64,000 bases of DNA from Macrococcus bovicus (GTDB taxonomy: Bacteria > Bacillota > Bacilli > Staphylococcales > Staphylococcaceae). The translations under genes and the position numbers were made by a program. Below are positions 35,398 to 44,643 of the stretch, piece by piece. The notes below the pieces were generated by a model. The model did no database searches, had not been told where the DNA came from, and was given only the letters and a program-made list of their open reading frames with translations. The stretch is from assembly GCF_004359575.1 (NCBI RefSeq), contig NZ_SCWF01000007.1:28400-92399 (forward strand), read 5' to 3'. Every line of letters starts with the position of its first letter. Positions within the stretch are counted from its first letter, which is position 1.

Positions 35398-36030
35398 CTA
35401 AAGAAAGAATCGGTTCATAAACCGGATTTTATCAAACTGCTCAATCTGTTCATTGCTGATTCTGCTGCCAATCCTTGCCATCAGACTATTCGCCGGATGA
35501 CTGGTGATTTCAGGATCATTCGTCGCAAATACTTCCATTCCCCCTGCTTCCATCATTTTTTTCATGACGTCCTTATACTCATAGACATTCAGCCCGCTGT
35601 TTTTCAGGTCCCAGTGCCAGTAGTATTCAGTCGTGATGATGATGTAGTCCTCCATCTGGTCATCCAGCATAGCAAGTCGCAGCAGCTCTTTACCGATGCC
35701 GAGGCTCCTGTACGGCAGGGCCACCTCAATCGCCCCGAGTTCCATCAGAAAAGGTAGATTCCCCTCACTCCAGCGCTCCAGAGGATCCGGGTAAAGGAAG
35801 GTCACATACGCAATGATATGTGCACGGTCCCGGCAGATGATGATACGCCCCTCCGGAAGATCCGCAATTTCCTTGATCGCTTCAAACTGTTCTGCAGGCT
35901 GTCTGAAGGCGCTGAGTCCGTCATCAAATGTATATTGAGACAGTCCCTTCCCTGAGACGGGTCCCTCTACTGTCAACAGCCGGTCATGTCCTTGAACATC
36001 GCGCCTGTAATAAGTCTTTCTATGATTCAT
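35398..36030 (-). CDS. acuA: AcuA, protein acetyltransferase acting on acetyl-CoA synthetase
   Basis: 210-residue GNAT-family acetyltransferase. AcuA inactivates AcsA by acetylating a lysine in its C-terminal domain. The acetyl-CoA-binding loop reads PYRSLGIGKELLRLA (R/Q-x-x-G-x-G/A type) near residues 108-122. It starts at ATG 36030 behind GAGGAGGG. It is divergent from acsA, with 101 bases between them. The target lysine of AcsA is present in this window, so writer, eraser and substrate are all encoded together. Confidence 0.92.
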   Translation of the reverse strand: MNHRKTYYRRDVQGHDRLLTVEGPVSGKGLSQYTFDDGLSAFRQPAEQFEAIKEIADLPEGRIIICRDRAHIIAYVTFLYPDPLERWSEGNLPFLMELGAIEVALPYRSLGIGKELLRLAMLDDQMEDYIIITTEYYWHWDLKNSGLNVYEYKDVMKKMMEAGGMEVFATNDPEITSHPANSLMARIGSRISNEQIEQFDKIRFMNRFFL

Positions 36031-36060
36031 GTCACCCTCCTCAATAAAATTCGAATTATT

Positions 36061-36090
36061 TTGAAAATTTGCTTAAACTTATTATATAAT
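36061..36090 (+). promoter_or_regulatory. acsA promoter
   Basis: TTGAAA (36061-36066), an 18-base spacer and TATAAT (36085-36090) form a SigA promoter with the start of transcription near 36097. Confidence 0.72.
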
Positions 36091-36103
36091 AGTATAGTAC
36101 ATA

Positions 36104-36117
36104 TGAAAACGCATACA
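36104..36117. promoter_or_regulatory. CcpA cre site in the acsA leader
   Basis: TGAAAACGCATACA matches 13 of 14 positions of the cre consensus and lies just downstream of the predicted acsA transcription start. B. subtilis acsA is also under CcpA control through sites in this region, so the placement supports catabolite repression of acetate use. Confidence 0.7.
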
Positions 36118-36131
36118 AAGGGGATGTTATA

Positions 36132-37844
36132 ATGAAAAGTGAAATCTATGAGGTAGAACAGGGCCATTATCATCTGACTGACTATGACCAGGTCTGTGCC
36201 GACTTTGATTGGTCAGAGGTAGAGAAGGCTTTTTCATGGCATACGACCGGCCGTGTGAATATGGCCTATGAATGTATTGACCGTCATGTTGATCTTGGTA
36301 AAGGGGACAAGGTCGCATTGTATTACAAGGATAAGGACCACAATGAAAAATACACATTCAGTGATATGAAAGTCAACTCCAATAAAGCAGCGAATGTCCT
36401 GAAAAAGGCGGCTGATGTTAAAAAAGGTGACCGGGTCTTCATTTTTATGCCCCGCTCTCCTGAACTGTATTTTGTGTTGCTGGGTGCCTTAAAAATAGGC
36501 GCCATCGTCGGCCCGTTATTCGAGGCATTTATGGAAAAGGCTGTGAAGGATCGTCTGGAAAATAGCGAGGCAAGCGTCATTATCACCACTAACAGTCTGG
36601 TGGACCGCATTCCTGTCGACGAACTGCCCCACTTAAAGCATATCTTCATTGTCGACGAAGATGTCAGTGCAGATCACATCGATTTCAATGCCCTGTATCA
36701 GGAAGCGGACGAGACATTTGACATAGAATGGCTGGAGCGTGAGGACGGCCTGATTCTCCACTATACATCAGGCTCGACGGGTCAGCCTAAAGGGGTCCTA
36801 CATGTACAGAACGCGATGATCCAGCACTATATTTCAGGTCATTACGTGCTCGACTTAAAAGAGGACGATATCTACTGGTGTACAGCGGATCCGGGCTGGG
36901 TGACAGGCACAAGCTACGGTATCTTCGCGCCATGGCTGAACGGCGCAACAAACGTGATTGCAGGCGGCCGCTTCTCACCTGAAGGCTGGTATCAGATTCT
37001 TGAGGATTTTAAAGTGACCATCTGGTATTCTGCACCGACTGCATTCCGTATGCTGATGGGTGCCGGTGATGAGATGATTAAAAACTATGACCTCTCACAC
37101 CTGCGTCACATATTATCAGTCGGAGAACCGCTGAATCCAGAAGTCATCAAATGGGGCTATAAAGTATTCGGCAAACGCATCCATGATACGTGGTGGATGA
37201 CGGAAACCGGCGCTCATATGATCGTCAACTTCCCGAGTATGCCGATTAAATCGGGCTCTATGGGTAAACCCCTGCCCGGTGTAAAAGCAGCGATTGTCGA
37301 TAATGAGGGTAATATCCTGCCGCCTAACCGCATGGGTAACCTGGCCATGAAGAAAGGCTGGCCCTCTATGATGCGGACCATCTGGAACAATGAAGCAAAA
37401 TATGAGTCATATTTCCTGCCGAGCGGCTGGTACATTTCCGGTGACTCTGCTTACATGGATGAAGACGGCTATTTCTGGTTCCAGGGACGCGTTGATGATG
37501 TCATTATGACTGCGGGTGAACGTGTCGGCCCATTCGAAGTGGAGTCTAAGCTCGTAGAACATCCAGCGGTTGCTGAAGCGGGTGTCATCGGTAAGCCCGA
37601 TCCAATTCGCGGAGAAATCATCAAAGCCTTCATCGCACTGCGTGAGGGATATGAACCAAGTGATGCGCTGAAAGAAGAGATACGAGTCTTTGTCAAGAAT
37701 GGACTCGCAGCTCATGCGGCGCCTAGAGAAATTGAATTTAAAGATAAACTGCCTAAAACCCGCTCAGGTAAGATTATGCGCCGTGTGCTGAAAGCATGGG
37801 AACTGGATCTGCCGACAGGTGATCTAAGTACAATGGAAGATTGA
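36132..37844 (+). CDS. acsA: Acetyl-CoA synthetase (acetate-CoA ligase)
   Basis: AMP-forming acetyl-CoA synthetase, 570 residues, that activates acetate to acetyl-CoA for growth on acetate. The adenylate motif YTSGSTGQPKGVLH is near residue 215. WWMTETGAHMI is near 355, and the hinge Asp lies in GYFWFQGRVDDVIMTAGERV. The C-terminal LPKTRSGKIMRR contains Lys547, which corresponds to the lysine acetylated by AcuA. The ribosome binding site AAAGGGGA precedes ATG. Transcription is divergent from acuABC, and a hairpin follows the stop. Confidence 0.96.
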   Translation: MKSEIYEVEQGHYHLTDYDQVCADFDWSEVEKAFSWHTTGRVNMAYECIDRHVDLGKGDKVALYYKDKDHNEKYTFSDMKVNSNKAANVLKKAADVKKGDRVFIFMPRSPELYFVLLGALKIGAIVGPLFEAFMEKAVKDRLENSEASVIITTNSLVDRIPVDELPHLKHIFIVDEDVSADHIDFNALYQEADETFDIEWLEREDGLILHYTSGSTGQPKGVLHVQNAMIQHYISGHYVLDLKEDDIYWCTADPGWVTGTSYGIFAPWLNGATNVIAGGRFSPEGWYQILEDFKVTIWYSAPTAFRMLMGAGDEMIKNYDLSHLRHILSVGEPLNPEVIKWGYKVFGKRIHDTWWMTETGAHMIVNFPSMPIKSGSMGKPLPGVKAAIVDNEGNILPPNRMGNLAMKKGWPSMMRTIWNNEAKYESYFLPSGWYISGDSAYMDEDGYFWFQGRVDDVIMTAGERVGPFEVESKLVEHPAVAEAGVIGKPDPIRGEIIKAFIALREGYEPSDALKEEIRVFVKNGLAAHAAPREIEFKDKLPKTRSGKIMRRVLKAWELDLPTGDLSTMED

Positions 37845-37870
37845 TTTCCTGTGAGTGAGTAAGTCTGAAC

Positions 37871-38018
37871 GAGTCCGTCATTCGGGTAATGGCGGACTCT
37901 TCTTATTGATTTTGCGACTTGTTTTCGGTGTTGTGTCCGCTATTCAGTGTTTACCGGACTCTTCCCCGCATTAAATATATGGTCATACAAAAAGTCCGTC
38001 ATCTTTAAAATGACGGAC
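37871..38018. repeat. Three related hairpins at about 60-bp spacing (acsA / monooxygenase gap)
   Basis: The convergent gap holds hairpins starting at 37871, 37933 and about 37992. Unit 1 has arms GAGTCCGTCATT/AATGGCGGACTC (one G-T). Unit 2 is decayed (GTCCG/CGGAC core only). Unit 3 has perfect arms GTCCGTCA/TGACGGAC at 37994-38018. All share a GTCCG core. Unit 1 followed by a T-rich run can terminate acsA, and unit 3 with a T-run on the minus strand can terminate the monooxygenase-like gene. The spacing of 62 and 59 bases resembles a degenerate tandem array. Confidence 0.75.
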
Positions 38019-38027
38019 GCCTTACTC

Positions 38028-39077
38028 TTATTTATCCTTAAAGTAATCATCAACTATCGGTTTGACCTTCTCGCCGTATAAACGAATGGCATGTATGATT
38101 TTTTCGTGCGGCATTGATCCTACCGGCAGATGGATCAGGAAGCGGTCAAGTCCGAGTGTCTCGACAGTCTTGATGATTTTCTCTGCTACTCTTTCCGGAC
38201 CTCCGACAAATAAGACACCGTGCTCGATTTCAGTCATATAGGTTCTCTCATCATAAGAACCCCAGTTCCGTTCTTTCGCGATAACGTTATGGTGCGCCAG
38301 CGTTGAAGGATAATACTCTCTGAAGGCCTGCTCATCTGTATCTGCAATATAGCCCCATGAATGGTTAGCGATGGACAGCTGACTTAAATCATGTCCCGCT
38401 TCTCTTGCTGCTGCTTTATACACTTCCACATTATAACGGAAGCGACCGGGATTCCCTCCGATGATAGCATAGGTGATCGGCAGTCCAAGATGTCCCGCTC
38501 GAGCAGATGATTCCGGTGTGCCCCCTGTTGCCAGATAAATCGGCAGTTCTTTCTGGACGGCACGTGGATAAACACCGCGGTCATGAATCGCTTCACGTGT
38601 CTGCCCTTGCCAGGTCACTTTTTCATGCTGATTAATCTGCATCAGCAGCTCAAGTTTTTCTTCATATAACAGATCGTAGTCATTCAGGTCATAACCAAAG
38701 AGTGGAAAAGACTCAATGAATGAGCCGCGACCGGCCATAATTTCCGCACGTCCGTTCGTCAGCGCATCAAGTGTCGCAAAGCGCTGATAGACGCGCACCG
38801 GATCATCTGACGACAGCACTGTTACAGCAGATGACAGACGAATATTTTTCGTCTCCATAGCCGCAGCTGCCAGTACCGTGACGGGGTCAGACACAGCATA
38901 ATCCGGACGATGATGCTCACCTAGACCGTAGACATCAAGACCGACTTCATCAGCCAGTTTTATCTCCTCGACTATATTGCGTATACGCTCAGCCGCCGGA
39001 ATTTTCGGTAGAACACCGCCCTCAGTATATATTTCTGAATTGTCGCCAAATGAAGTTAATCCCAGTTCCACTTTCAT
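38028..39077 (-). CDS. Luciferase-like (LLM) flavin-dependent oxidoreductase
   Basis: 349 residues from ATG 39077, which has AGGAGG seven bases upstream and gives MKVELGLTSFGDNSEIYT. A longer frame upstream lacks a ribosome binding site. It has the bacterial luciferase-like TIM-barrel fold: EIKLADEVGLDVYGLGEHHR (about 36-55), the active-region SSDDPVRVYQRFATLDALT and GRAEIMAGRGSF. Such enzymes bind FMN and often act as monooxygenases on small organic molecules. The substrate is not predictable. It is monocistronic between two terminators, with an AT-rich upstream region. Confidence 0.86.
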   Translation of the reverse strand: MKVELGLTSFGDNSEIYTEGGVLPKIPAAERIRNIVEEIKLADEVGLDVYGLGEHHRPDYAVSDPVTVLAAAAMETKNIRLSSAVTVLSSDDPVRVYQRFATLDALTNGRAEIMAGRGSFIESFPLFGYDLNDYDLLYEEKLELLMQINQHEKVTWQGQTREAIHDRGVYPRAVQKELPIYLATGGTPESSARAGHLGLPITYAIIGGNPGRFRYNVEVYKAAAREAGHDLSQLSIANHSWGYIADTDEQAFREYYPSTLAHHNVIAKERNWGSYDERTYMTEIEHGVLFVGGPERVAEKIIKTVETLGLDRFLIHLPVGSMPHEKIIHAIRLYGEKVKPIVDDYFKDK

Positions 39078-39164
39078 AAGAGAACCTCCTACTATAATTA
39101 TTATATTCGATATACTAATTATATCATAAATCATATTTAAATCTAGTGTCCTGCCTCACGAAAA

Positions 39165-39191
39165 AAACCACAGAGTCATCTTCTGCGGTTT
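39165..39191 (-). terminator. Terminator overlapping the SDR stop codon
   Basis: Arms AACCGCAGA and TCTGTGGTT (one G-T pair) around AGATGAC, which contains the TGA stop, followed by seven T on the minus strand. Confidence 0.8.
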
Positions 39192-39976
39192 TGCTCTTTA
39201 GACCATTGATAAAATTCATCTGCCTTTAATAATGAATAATTTTTTGAGAGCTTGACTGTCTTCATTTCATCAAAGAACTGGCCGGATAGACCTTCAACGT
39301 CATCGCCCAGCGCTAGATGGGAGGCTGTATTGATATGCTCTCCCGCCTGACTGGTCAAAAAGAGACTCAAGCGGTTGCTCATCCTCGGATTAAAAACGTT
39401 GATGGTAATGTTCTGCTTCTTGAGAGGTTGATTCAAGTAGCGCATCAGCAGAACTCGGGCAACAAGCGCCTGTCTCGCCATATCCATAGCACGATAACGT
39501 CCTTTTTTCTGTTCGGTCGGCAGATTGACCTTTGAACGGTTGACGATACGCGGATGACTGGCAGGGAGCAGGATCCTCCCTCCTTCAAGCAGGGGCCGGC
39601 ACTGCTGAATAAGCCAGTAATGAGAGAAATAATTAGCCACCATGTTCCTGTCAAGCCCTGCCTCGGTCACCGTCTTCTTCGGATAAATATGGCCTTCTGT
39701 AATAATCATTGCGTCGATATGACTGAAATCCCTTTTCAGCTCGCGGGCCAGTTCCCTGACATTTGCTTCGGAAGATAAATCAGCCGGATAGTAAAATAAA
39801 TCGTCATGCGTCAATGAACTGTTCGCAATTATTTCCTGGCAGAGCGCCTGTCCTTGTTGTTCGTTATCTCCCACAATAATAAGCTCAATCGGATGTGCAG
39901 CAAGATCCAGAGCAACCTGTCGTCCCATACCCTCAATCCCGCCGGCCACTAAAATCCTTTTTTTATGACTTATCAT
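39176..39976 (-). CDS. Short-chain dehydrogenase/reductase-fold protein with altered active site
   Basis: 266-residue Rossmann-fold protein of the SDR superfamily. The dinucleotide loop AGGIEGMG (11-18) and the Asp of YYPADLSS (about 66) are intact. The usual NNAG strand is ITEG (92-95). The catalytic Ser may be Ser140 and Tyr161 is present, but the residue four after it is Asp165 where Lys is expected (YRAMD). The C-terminus does not resemble well-known subfamilies. It may bind a cofactor without normal dehydrogenase chemistry. It is monocistronic, and the function is unknown. Confidence 0.75.
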   Translation of the reverse strand: MISHKKRILVAGGIEGMGRQVALDLAAHPIELIIVGDNEQQGQALCQEIIANSSLTHDDLFYYPADLSSEANVRELARELKRDFSHIDAMIITEGHIYPKKTVTEAGLDRNMVANYFSHYWLIQQCRPLLEGGRILLPASHPRIVNRSKVNLPTEQKKGRYRAMDMARQALVARVLLMRYLNQPLKKQNITINVFNPRMSNRLSLFLTSQAGEHINTASHLALGDDVEGLSGQFFDEMKTVKLSKNYSLLKADEFYQWSKEQNRRR

Positions 39977-40112
39977 GCCCTTAGCTCCTCATCCGCTTTT
40001 CTCTATCTTCTGTCATCTTAATCTATTTCAGACAATATTTCTAGCGCCACAGCCTTACCCGGAAATTTTGAGCAGTGAGAGAACAATCACGTCCTGAATG
40101 TTGCTTCAACTG

Positions 40113-40136
40113 AAAAAACCCTGCCGAAGCAGGGCC
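40113..40136 (-). terminator. Aldehyde dehydrogenase terminator
   Basis: CCCTGC-CGAA-GCAGGG hairpin followed on the minus strand by six T, just after the stop codon. Confidence 0.85.
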
Positions 40137-40142
40137 TTTCAT

Positions 40143-41621
40143 TTAATATAAGCCTTTAGGTTCATCTGTCAGATCAATATAGATACCTTTGACCTGCTGA
40201 TAGTTACGGATGGTCTCACGGTATGTCTCACGACCGATACCCGACTTTTTGTAGCCACCGAACGGCGAACCAGCTGGGATCTGGTTATAAGTGTTGATCC
40301 AGACACGTCCTGTATCAATACGGTTCGCGATATTAAGCGCACGATTAATATCTTTCGTGAAGATACCTCCACCAAGACCGTATTCCGAATCATTGGCAAG
40401 TTCAATCACTTCTTCTACATCGCTGAACTTCTGAACAACAAGTACAGGCCCGAAGATCTCTTCCTGGGCAAGACGGCTGTCATTAGAATTGATCTCAATG
40501 ATAGTCGGCTGGAAGAAGTGTCCTTTATCCAGTCCATTGTCTGTGATCCGAGCGCCGCCTGTCACGATATGCTGTCCTTCTTCTTTGGCGATCTGAATAT
40601 AGCTTTCAATCTTATCAATCTGTGCCTGACCTGTCTGCGAACCCATCTGAGTCTCCATATCCATAGGATCACCGACTTTAACATTTTCAAAGGCAGTCTT
40701 CAGTCTGCCGATAAACTCATCATAGAACTTGTCTTCAACAAAGAGCCTTGAGCCTGCACTGCATACTTCCCCTTGATTGAACAGGATCCCCAGCTGCACC
40801 CCTTCAACCGCCTGCTCAATATTGGCATCACTGAAAATAATATTGGCACTCTTACCGCCCAGTTCAAGTGTGGCAGGCACTAACCGTTCTGCACCCGCCT
40901 GCGCGACAGTATAACCGACTTCAGTGGAACCTGTAAATGACAGTTTCGCTACATCTTTGTGGTTGAAGATAGCATTACCGGATTCTGAACCTTTACCTGT
41001 AAGGATATTGACGACACCTGCAGGCAGGATGTCTTTAATGATTTCTGCTAGTTTCAGAACACTGTAAGGTGTTGAAGATGAAGGCTGTATCACAATGGTA
41101 TTCCCTGCTGCCAGTGCAGGCGCTAATTTCCATGCTGCAAGCAGGAACGGGAAGTTCCATGCTACAACTGCACCGACGACACCGATCGGCTCATGGCGAA
41201 TGATGTTCATGGTCTTAGCATCCATATCCTGGACAGAACCCTCATCCAGACGAATCACACTTGCGAAGTAGCGATAGTGATCTGCTGCTGTCGGGATATC
41301 AATCATAGAAGATTCACGGATGGCCTTCCCGGTATTCAGAGATTCGATCTGAGCGATTTCATCTTTATGTGCCATAATAGCATCCGCAATCTGAGTTAAA
41401 TAGTCAGCACGTTCCACAGGAGATGTGTAACGCCAAGTCTTGAATGCTTCTTTCGCTGCCTGGACCGCTTTATCCACATCGCTTTCAGATGCCTTAGCAA
41501 CCCGGCCTAACACTTCGCTTGTTGCCGGATTGGACACTTCAAGTGTCTCATTACCTTCTGCCGCTACAAACTCACCGTTGATAAATAACCCGTATGTCTC
41601 TTTGATCACTTCATTAGTCAT
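40143..41621 (-). CDS. NAD(P)-dependent aldehyde dehydrogenase (AldA/betaine-aldehyde type)
   Basis: 492-residue aldehyde dehydrogenase. Catalytic Cys287 (NQGEVCSAG), general-base Glu253 (LELGGKSAN) and Asn156 (VAWNFPF) are present, and the GSTEVG cofactor loop is at 231-236. The strand that normally reads KPSE reads IQPSSSTP, so the ribose-binding Lys is Gln179. I recall the same IQPSSSTP variant in staphylococcal AldA proteins. It oxidises an aldehyde to the acid; the substrate is not determined. No choline dehydrogenase or betaine transporter lies nearby, which argues against naming it betB. It is monocistronic with its own promoter and terminator. Confidence 0.88.
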   Translation of the reverse strand: MTNEVIKETYGLFINGEFVAAEGNETLEVSNPATSEVLGRVAKASESDVDKAVQAAKEAFKTWRYTSPVERADYLTQIADAIMAHKDEIAQIESLNTGKAIRESSMIDIPTAADHYRYFASVIRLDEGSVQDMDAKTMNIIRHEPIGVVGAVVAWNFPFLLAAWKLAPALAAGNTIVIQPSSSTPYSVLKLAEIIKDILPAGVVNILTGKGSESGNAIFNHKDVAKLSFTGSTEVGYTVAQAGAERLVPATLELGGKSANIIFSDANIEQAVEGVQLGILFNQGEVCSAGSRLFVEDKFYDEFIGRLKTAFENVKVGDPMDMETQMGSQTGQAQIDKIESYIQIAKEEGQHIVTGGARITDNGLDKGHFFQPTIIEINSNDSRLAQEEIFGPVLVVQKFSDVEEVIELANDSEYGLGGGIFTKDINRALNIANRIDTGRVWINTYNQIPAGSPFGGYKKSGIGRETYRETIRNYQQVKGIYIDLTDEPKGLY

Positions 41622-41653
41622 TCATATTGCCTCCTCAATTTAGATATAAGTTA

Positions 41654-41683
41654 ATTATAATGAATAAAGGAAAATAATAGCAA
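41654..41683 (-). promoter_or_regulatory. Aldehyde dehydrogenase promoter
   Basis: TTGCTA (41678-41683), an 18-base spacer and TATAAT (41654-41659) on the minus strand, 33 bases before the start codon. Confidence 0.65.
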
Positions 41684-41749
41684 ATAAAATGCTTGAATAT
41701 TCTGTTAATATATCTCGTGTAGAAGCTGAAACTTGTCATTTAATAAAAA

Positions 41750-41779
41750 CAAAAAACCGGCTACATCAGTAGCCGGTTT
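41750..41779 (-). terminator. ffh terminator
   Basis: Perfect 11-bp stem AAACCGGCTAC with a 4-base loop, followed by T-rich sequence on the minus strand. It ends the ftsY-ylxM-ffh run. Confidence 0.88.
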
Positions 41780-41784
41780 AAAAT

Positions 41785-43137
41785 TTAAAACGGTAAGTTC
41801 ATGCCCTGGAATGGATTGCGGCCTTTTTTGCCTTTTTTCATGCCAGAGAACTGTTTCATCATTTTCTTCATTTCCTCAAACTGCTTGATCAGTCTGTTGA
41901 CTTCCGCCATGCTGCGTCCTGATCCTGCTGCTATCCGTTTTTTACGCGATACATTGATGACTGACGGATCTTTTCTCTCTTTAGCCGTCATGGAACGAAT
42001 GATTGCTTCAACGTGGTCAATCTGTTTCGGATTCATGTTCAATGACTGAACATTCTTCATTTTGCTTGCACCTGGAATCATCTTCAGTAAATCATCCAGC
42101 GGTCCTAAGTTCCGGACCTGATCCAGCTGTTCCAGGAAGTCATCGAACGTGAAGGATGAGGTCTTCATCTTCTGTTCAAGTTCCTTCGCTTTTGTCTCAT
42201 CGACAGATGCCTGGGCTTTTTCGATCAGGCTCAGGACGTCACCCATACCGAGGATACGGGACGCCATTCGTTCCGGATGGAAAGGCTCAAGGCCGTCCAT
42301 CTTCTCACTCATACCGACAAATTTGATCGGTTTCTGCGTCACGCTTCGAATAGACAGCGCTGCACCACCACGTGTGTCACCATCTAATTTTGTCAGTGTC
42401 ACCCCTGTGACATCCAGCTGCTGATCAAAGCTTTCTGCGACGTTGACAGCATCCTGACCGGTCATCGCATCAACGACGAGCATGATTTCATCCGGCTTGG
42501 ACACTTCTTTAACGTCGACCAGTTCGTTCATCAGCGCTTCATCGATATGAAGTCGGCCGGCTGTATCGATAATGACAAAGTCCAGATGCTCTTCCTTGGC
42601 ATATTGCAGCGCCTGACGGGTGATTTCCTCAGGCTTGACCTGGTCCCCTAGTGTGAAAACAGGAATATCAATCTGCTTGCCGACTGTCTGCAGCTGCTGA
42701 ATCGCAGCGGGACGGTAAATATCACACGCAACCAGTAAGGGCTTCTTGTTGTATTTCTTGCGCATCAAGAGTGCCAGTTTGCCGGCAGTCGTTGTTTTAC
42801 CTGCCCCCTGCAGACCGACCATCATGACAACTGTCGGTGGCTTCTTGCTCATGTTGATCTGTGTATTCTCGCCGCCCATCAGCTGCGTCAGTTCATCCTG
42901 TACAATCTTGATGACCTGCTGTCCTGGTGTCAGTGAAGTCATGACATCACTGCCGAGCGCGCGTTCTGATACTGTCGTTACGAATTGTTTGACAACTTTG
43001 AAGTTAACATCGGCTTCAAGAAGTGCCAGACGCACTTCTCGCATCATCACTTTGATGTCTGCTTCTGTTACCTTCCCTTTACCTCTAATTTTTTGCATGG
43101 TCGCCTGGAGTCTGTCTGATAATCCTTCAAATGCCAT
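41785..43137 (-). CDS. ffh: Signal recognition particle protein Ffh
   Basis: GTPase subunit of the signal recognition particle, which binds signal peptides and 4.5S/scRNA and targets ribosomes to FtsY at the membrane. It has 450 residues: N domain (1-90), G domain with GLQGAGKTTTAGKLA (about 107-121), DTAGRLHID and TKLDGDTRGG, then the Met-rich M domain (about 300-450) ending in a Lys/Gly-rich tail. It starts 11 bases after ylxM. In staphylococci rpsP directly follows ffh. Here a terminator and an aldehyde dehydrogenase follow. Confidence 0.97.
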   Translation of the reverse strand: MAFEGLSDRLQATMQKIRGKGKVTEADIKVMMREVRLALLEADVNFKVVKQFVTTVSERALGSDVMTSLTPGQQVIKIVQDELTQLMGGENTQINMSKKPPTVVMMVGLQGAGKTTTAGKLALLMRKKYNKKPLLVACDIYRPAAIQQLQTVGKQIDIPVFTLGDQVKPEEITRQALQYAKEEHLDFVIIDTAGRLHIDEALMNELVDVKEVSKPDEIMLVVDAMTGQDAVNVAESFDQQLDVTGVTLTKLDGDTRGGAALSIRSVTQKPIKFVGMSEKMDGLEPFHPERMASRILGMGDVLSLIEKAQASVDETKAKELEQKMKTSSFTFDDFLEQLDQVRNLGPLDDLLKMIPGASKMKNVQSLNMNPKQIDHVEAIIRSMTAKERKDPSVINVSRKKRIAAGSGRSMAEVNRLIKQFEEMKKMMKQFSGMKKGKKGRNPFQGMNLPF

Positions 43138-43148
43138 GCGATGACCCC

Positions 43149-43475
43149 CTATTCAATCATTTCTAACTGTTCTAATTTAGCTATCAAGGCTTTATCTTCA
43201 GTCATTGCCTTCATCTCTGTTATCAGCTGCTGTCTTTCCTCAAATTTCCGGTAAAGCCCGAGCTTCACCTCATAATCCTCCAGCAGTTCGTCAGTCCGTT
43301 TAATATTATCATAAACTGCCTGTCTCGACACCTCAAAAGTCTCTGCGATTTCAGATAGTGACTCGTCATCCAGATAATAGCGTTCCAGATAATTGCGCTG
43401 TTTATCTGTCAGGAGGCCCTGATAGAAATCAAAGAGATAATTCATACGCATTGTTTTATCTATATTAGCCTGCAT
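43149..43475 (-). CDS. ylxM: YlxM, SRP-associated helix-turn-helix protein
   Basis: 108 residues from ATG 43475, which gives [19 protein letters not shown], the usual family start. This overlaps the ftsY stop by 11 bases. An upstream frame start lies deeper in ftsY and is unlikely. A sigma-70-region-4-like helix-turn-helix is visible ([21 protein letters not shown]). YlxM homologues modulate SRP assembly and are almost always next to ffh. The order ftsY-ylxM-ffh is intact. Confidence 0.93.
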   Translation of the reverse strand: MQANIDKTMRMNYLFDFYQGLLTDKQRNYLERYYLDDESLSEIAETFEVSRQAVYDNIKRTDELLEDYEVKLGLYRKFEERQQLITEMKAMTEDKALIAKLEQLEMIE

Positions 43476-44643
43476 GATGATCTTCCGTTGTTTCGACCTC
43501 ACTGTTCTCAATCATATCTGCAAAAAGACCGTAGACATAGCTTTCCGCATCAAACGGCTGCAGGTCATCCAGCTTCTCACCGAGTCCGACGAATTTAACC
43601 GGGATATGCAGTTCATTGCGGATGGCGAGAACGATGCCCCCTTTAGCTGTACCATCCAGTTTGGTCAGGACGATACCTGTGACATCTGTCACTTCTTTGA
43701 AGGCTTTGGCCTGGACGAGTGCGTTCTGTCCTGTTGTCGCATCCAGTGCCAGGAGCACTTCATGCGGCGCACCTGCTACTGCTTTTGACAATACTTTCTT
43801 CACTTTCTCAAGCTCATTCATCAGATTTGCTTTATTCTGCAGACGGCCGGCTGTATCACAGATCAGGATGTCGACGCCTTTGTTCTTGGCCGCATTGATG
43901 GCATCATACATGACGGCAGCAGGATCTGAGCCTTCAGATTGCTTGACCACTTCCACACCGACACGGTCTCCCCAGATCTGCAGCTGTTCAATCGCCCCTG
44001 CACGGAATGTATCCCCGGCAGCGAGCATCACTGTCTTGCCTTGCTGGCGGTAGCGATGCGCGAGTTTACCGATTGTGGTCGTTTTGCCGACCCCGTTGAC
44101 ACCGACCATCAGGATGACCGTCAGTTCACCTTCCTGAATGTTCATCGCCTGCAGTTCATCGTCTTCCTGCTCATAGATTTCGACGATTTTCTCGACAATC
44201 ACTTCTCTCAGGTCGGCAGTCTCAGTGATATTGCGACGCTTCGCTTCGAATCTTAAAGATTCAACCAGCTCCATCACCGTATTGAAGCCGACATCGGCCT
44301 GAATCAGCATCTCTTCCAATGCTTCGAAGAAATCCTCGTCAACTGTACGGTAATGTGCGAGCAGATCATTCAGTCTGTTCTGGAAGTTTTCACGCGATTT
44401 CTCGAGCCCCTGACGGAACTTCGCACCGATCTGCTGTGCTTCAAGTTCCTCAAACTCTTCGATGGACATCAGGTCATCATCATCAAAATCGAATGTCCAG
44501 TCGCTGTTTTTCTTTACCGGTGGCTCCACTTGTCTTTCAGTAAGAGGAGGCGCCTGTTCATCTTCCAGCGGTTCTAACGGCAGTTCCTCGCGCGGTTCTT
44601 CTGTCGGCGCAAATCTATCTCTTAGTCGTTTGAAAAAACTCAT
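43465..44643 (-). CDS. ftsY: Signal recognition particle receptor FtsY
   Basis: SRP receptor GTPase at the membrane, 392 residues. An acidic N-terminal A domain (about 1-85) precedes the NG domain with [15 protein letters not shown] (about 185-199), [12 protein letters not shown] and [23 protein letters not shown] closes the G domain. It overlaps the smc stop by 4 bases (ATGA junction) and ylxM by 11. The rnc-smc-ftsY cluster is conserved in Firmicutes. Confidence 0.97.
   Translation of the reverse strand: MSFFKRLRDRFAPTEEPREELPLEPLEDEQAPPLTERQVEPPVKKNSDWTFDFDDDDLMSIEEFEELEAQQIGAKFRQGLEKSRENFQNRLNDLLAHYRTVDEDFFEALEEMLIQADVGFNTVMELVESLRFEAKRRNITETADLREVIVEKIVEIYEQEDDELQAMNIQEGELTVILMVGVNGVGKTTTIGKLAHRYRQQGKTVMLAAGDTFRAGAIEQLQIWGDRVGVEVVKQSEGSDPAAVMYDAINAAKNKGVDILICDTAGRLQNKANLMNELEKVKKVLSKAVAGAPHEVLLALDATTGQNALVQAKAFKEVTDVTGIVLTKLDGTAKGGIVLAIRNELHIPVKFVGLGEKLDDLQPFDAESYVYGLFADMIENSEVETTEDHHAG

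Noticed and set aside
40143..41621. Naming the aldehyde dehydrogenase betB
   Set aside because: There is no choline dehydrogenase, transporter or regulator of the betaine pathway in the neighbourhood, and the sequence fits the broader AldA group equally well.
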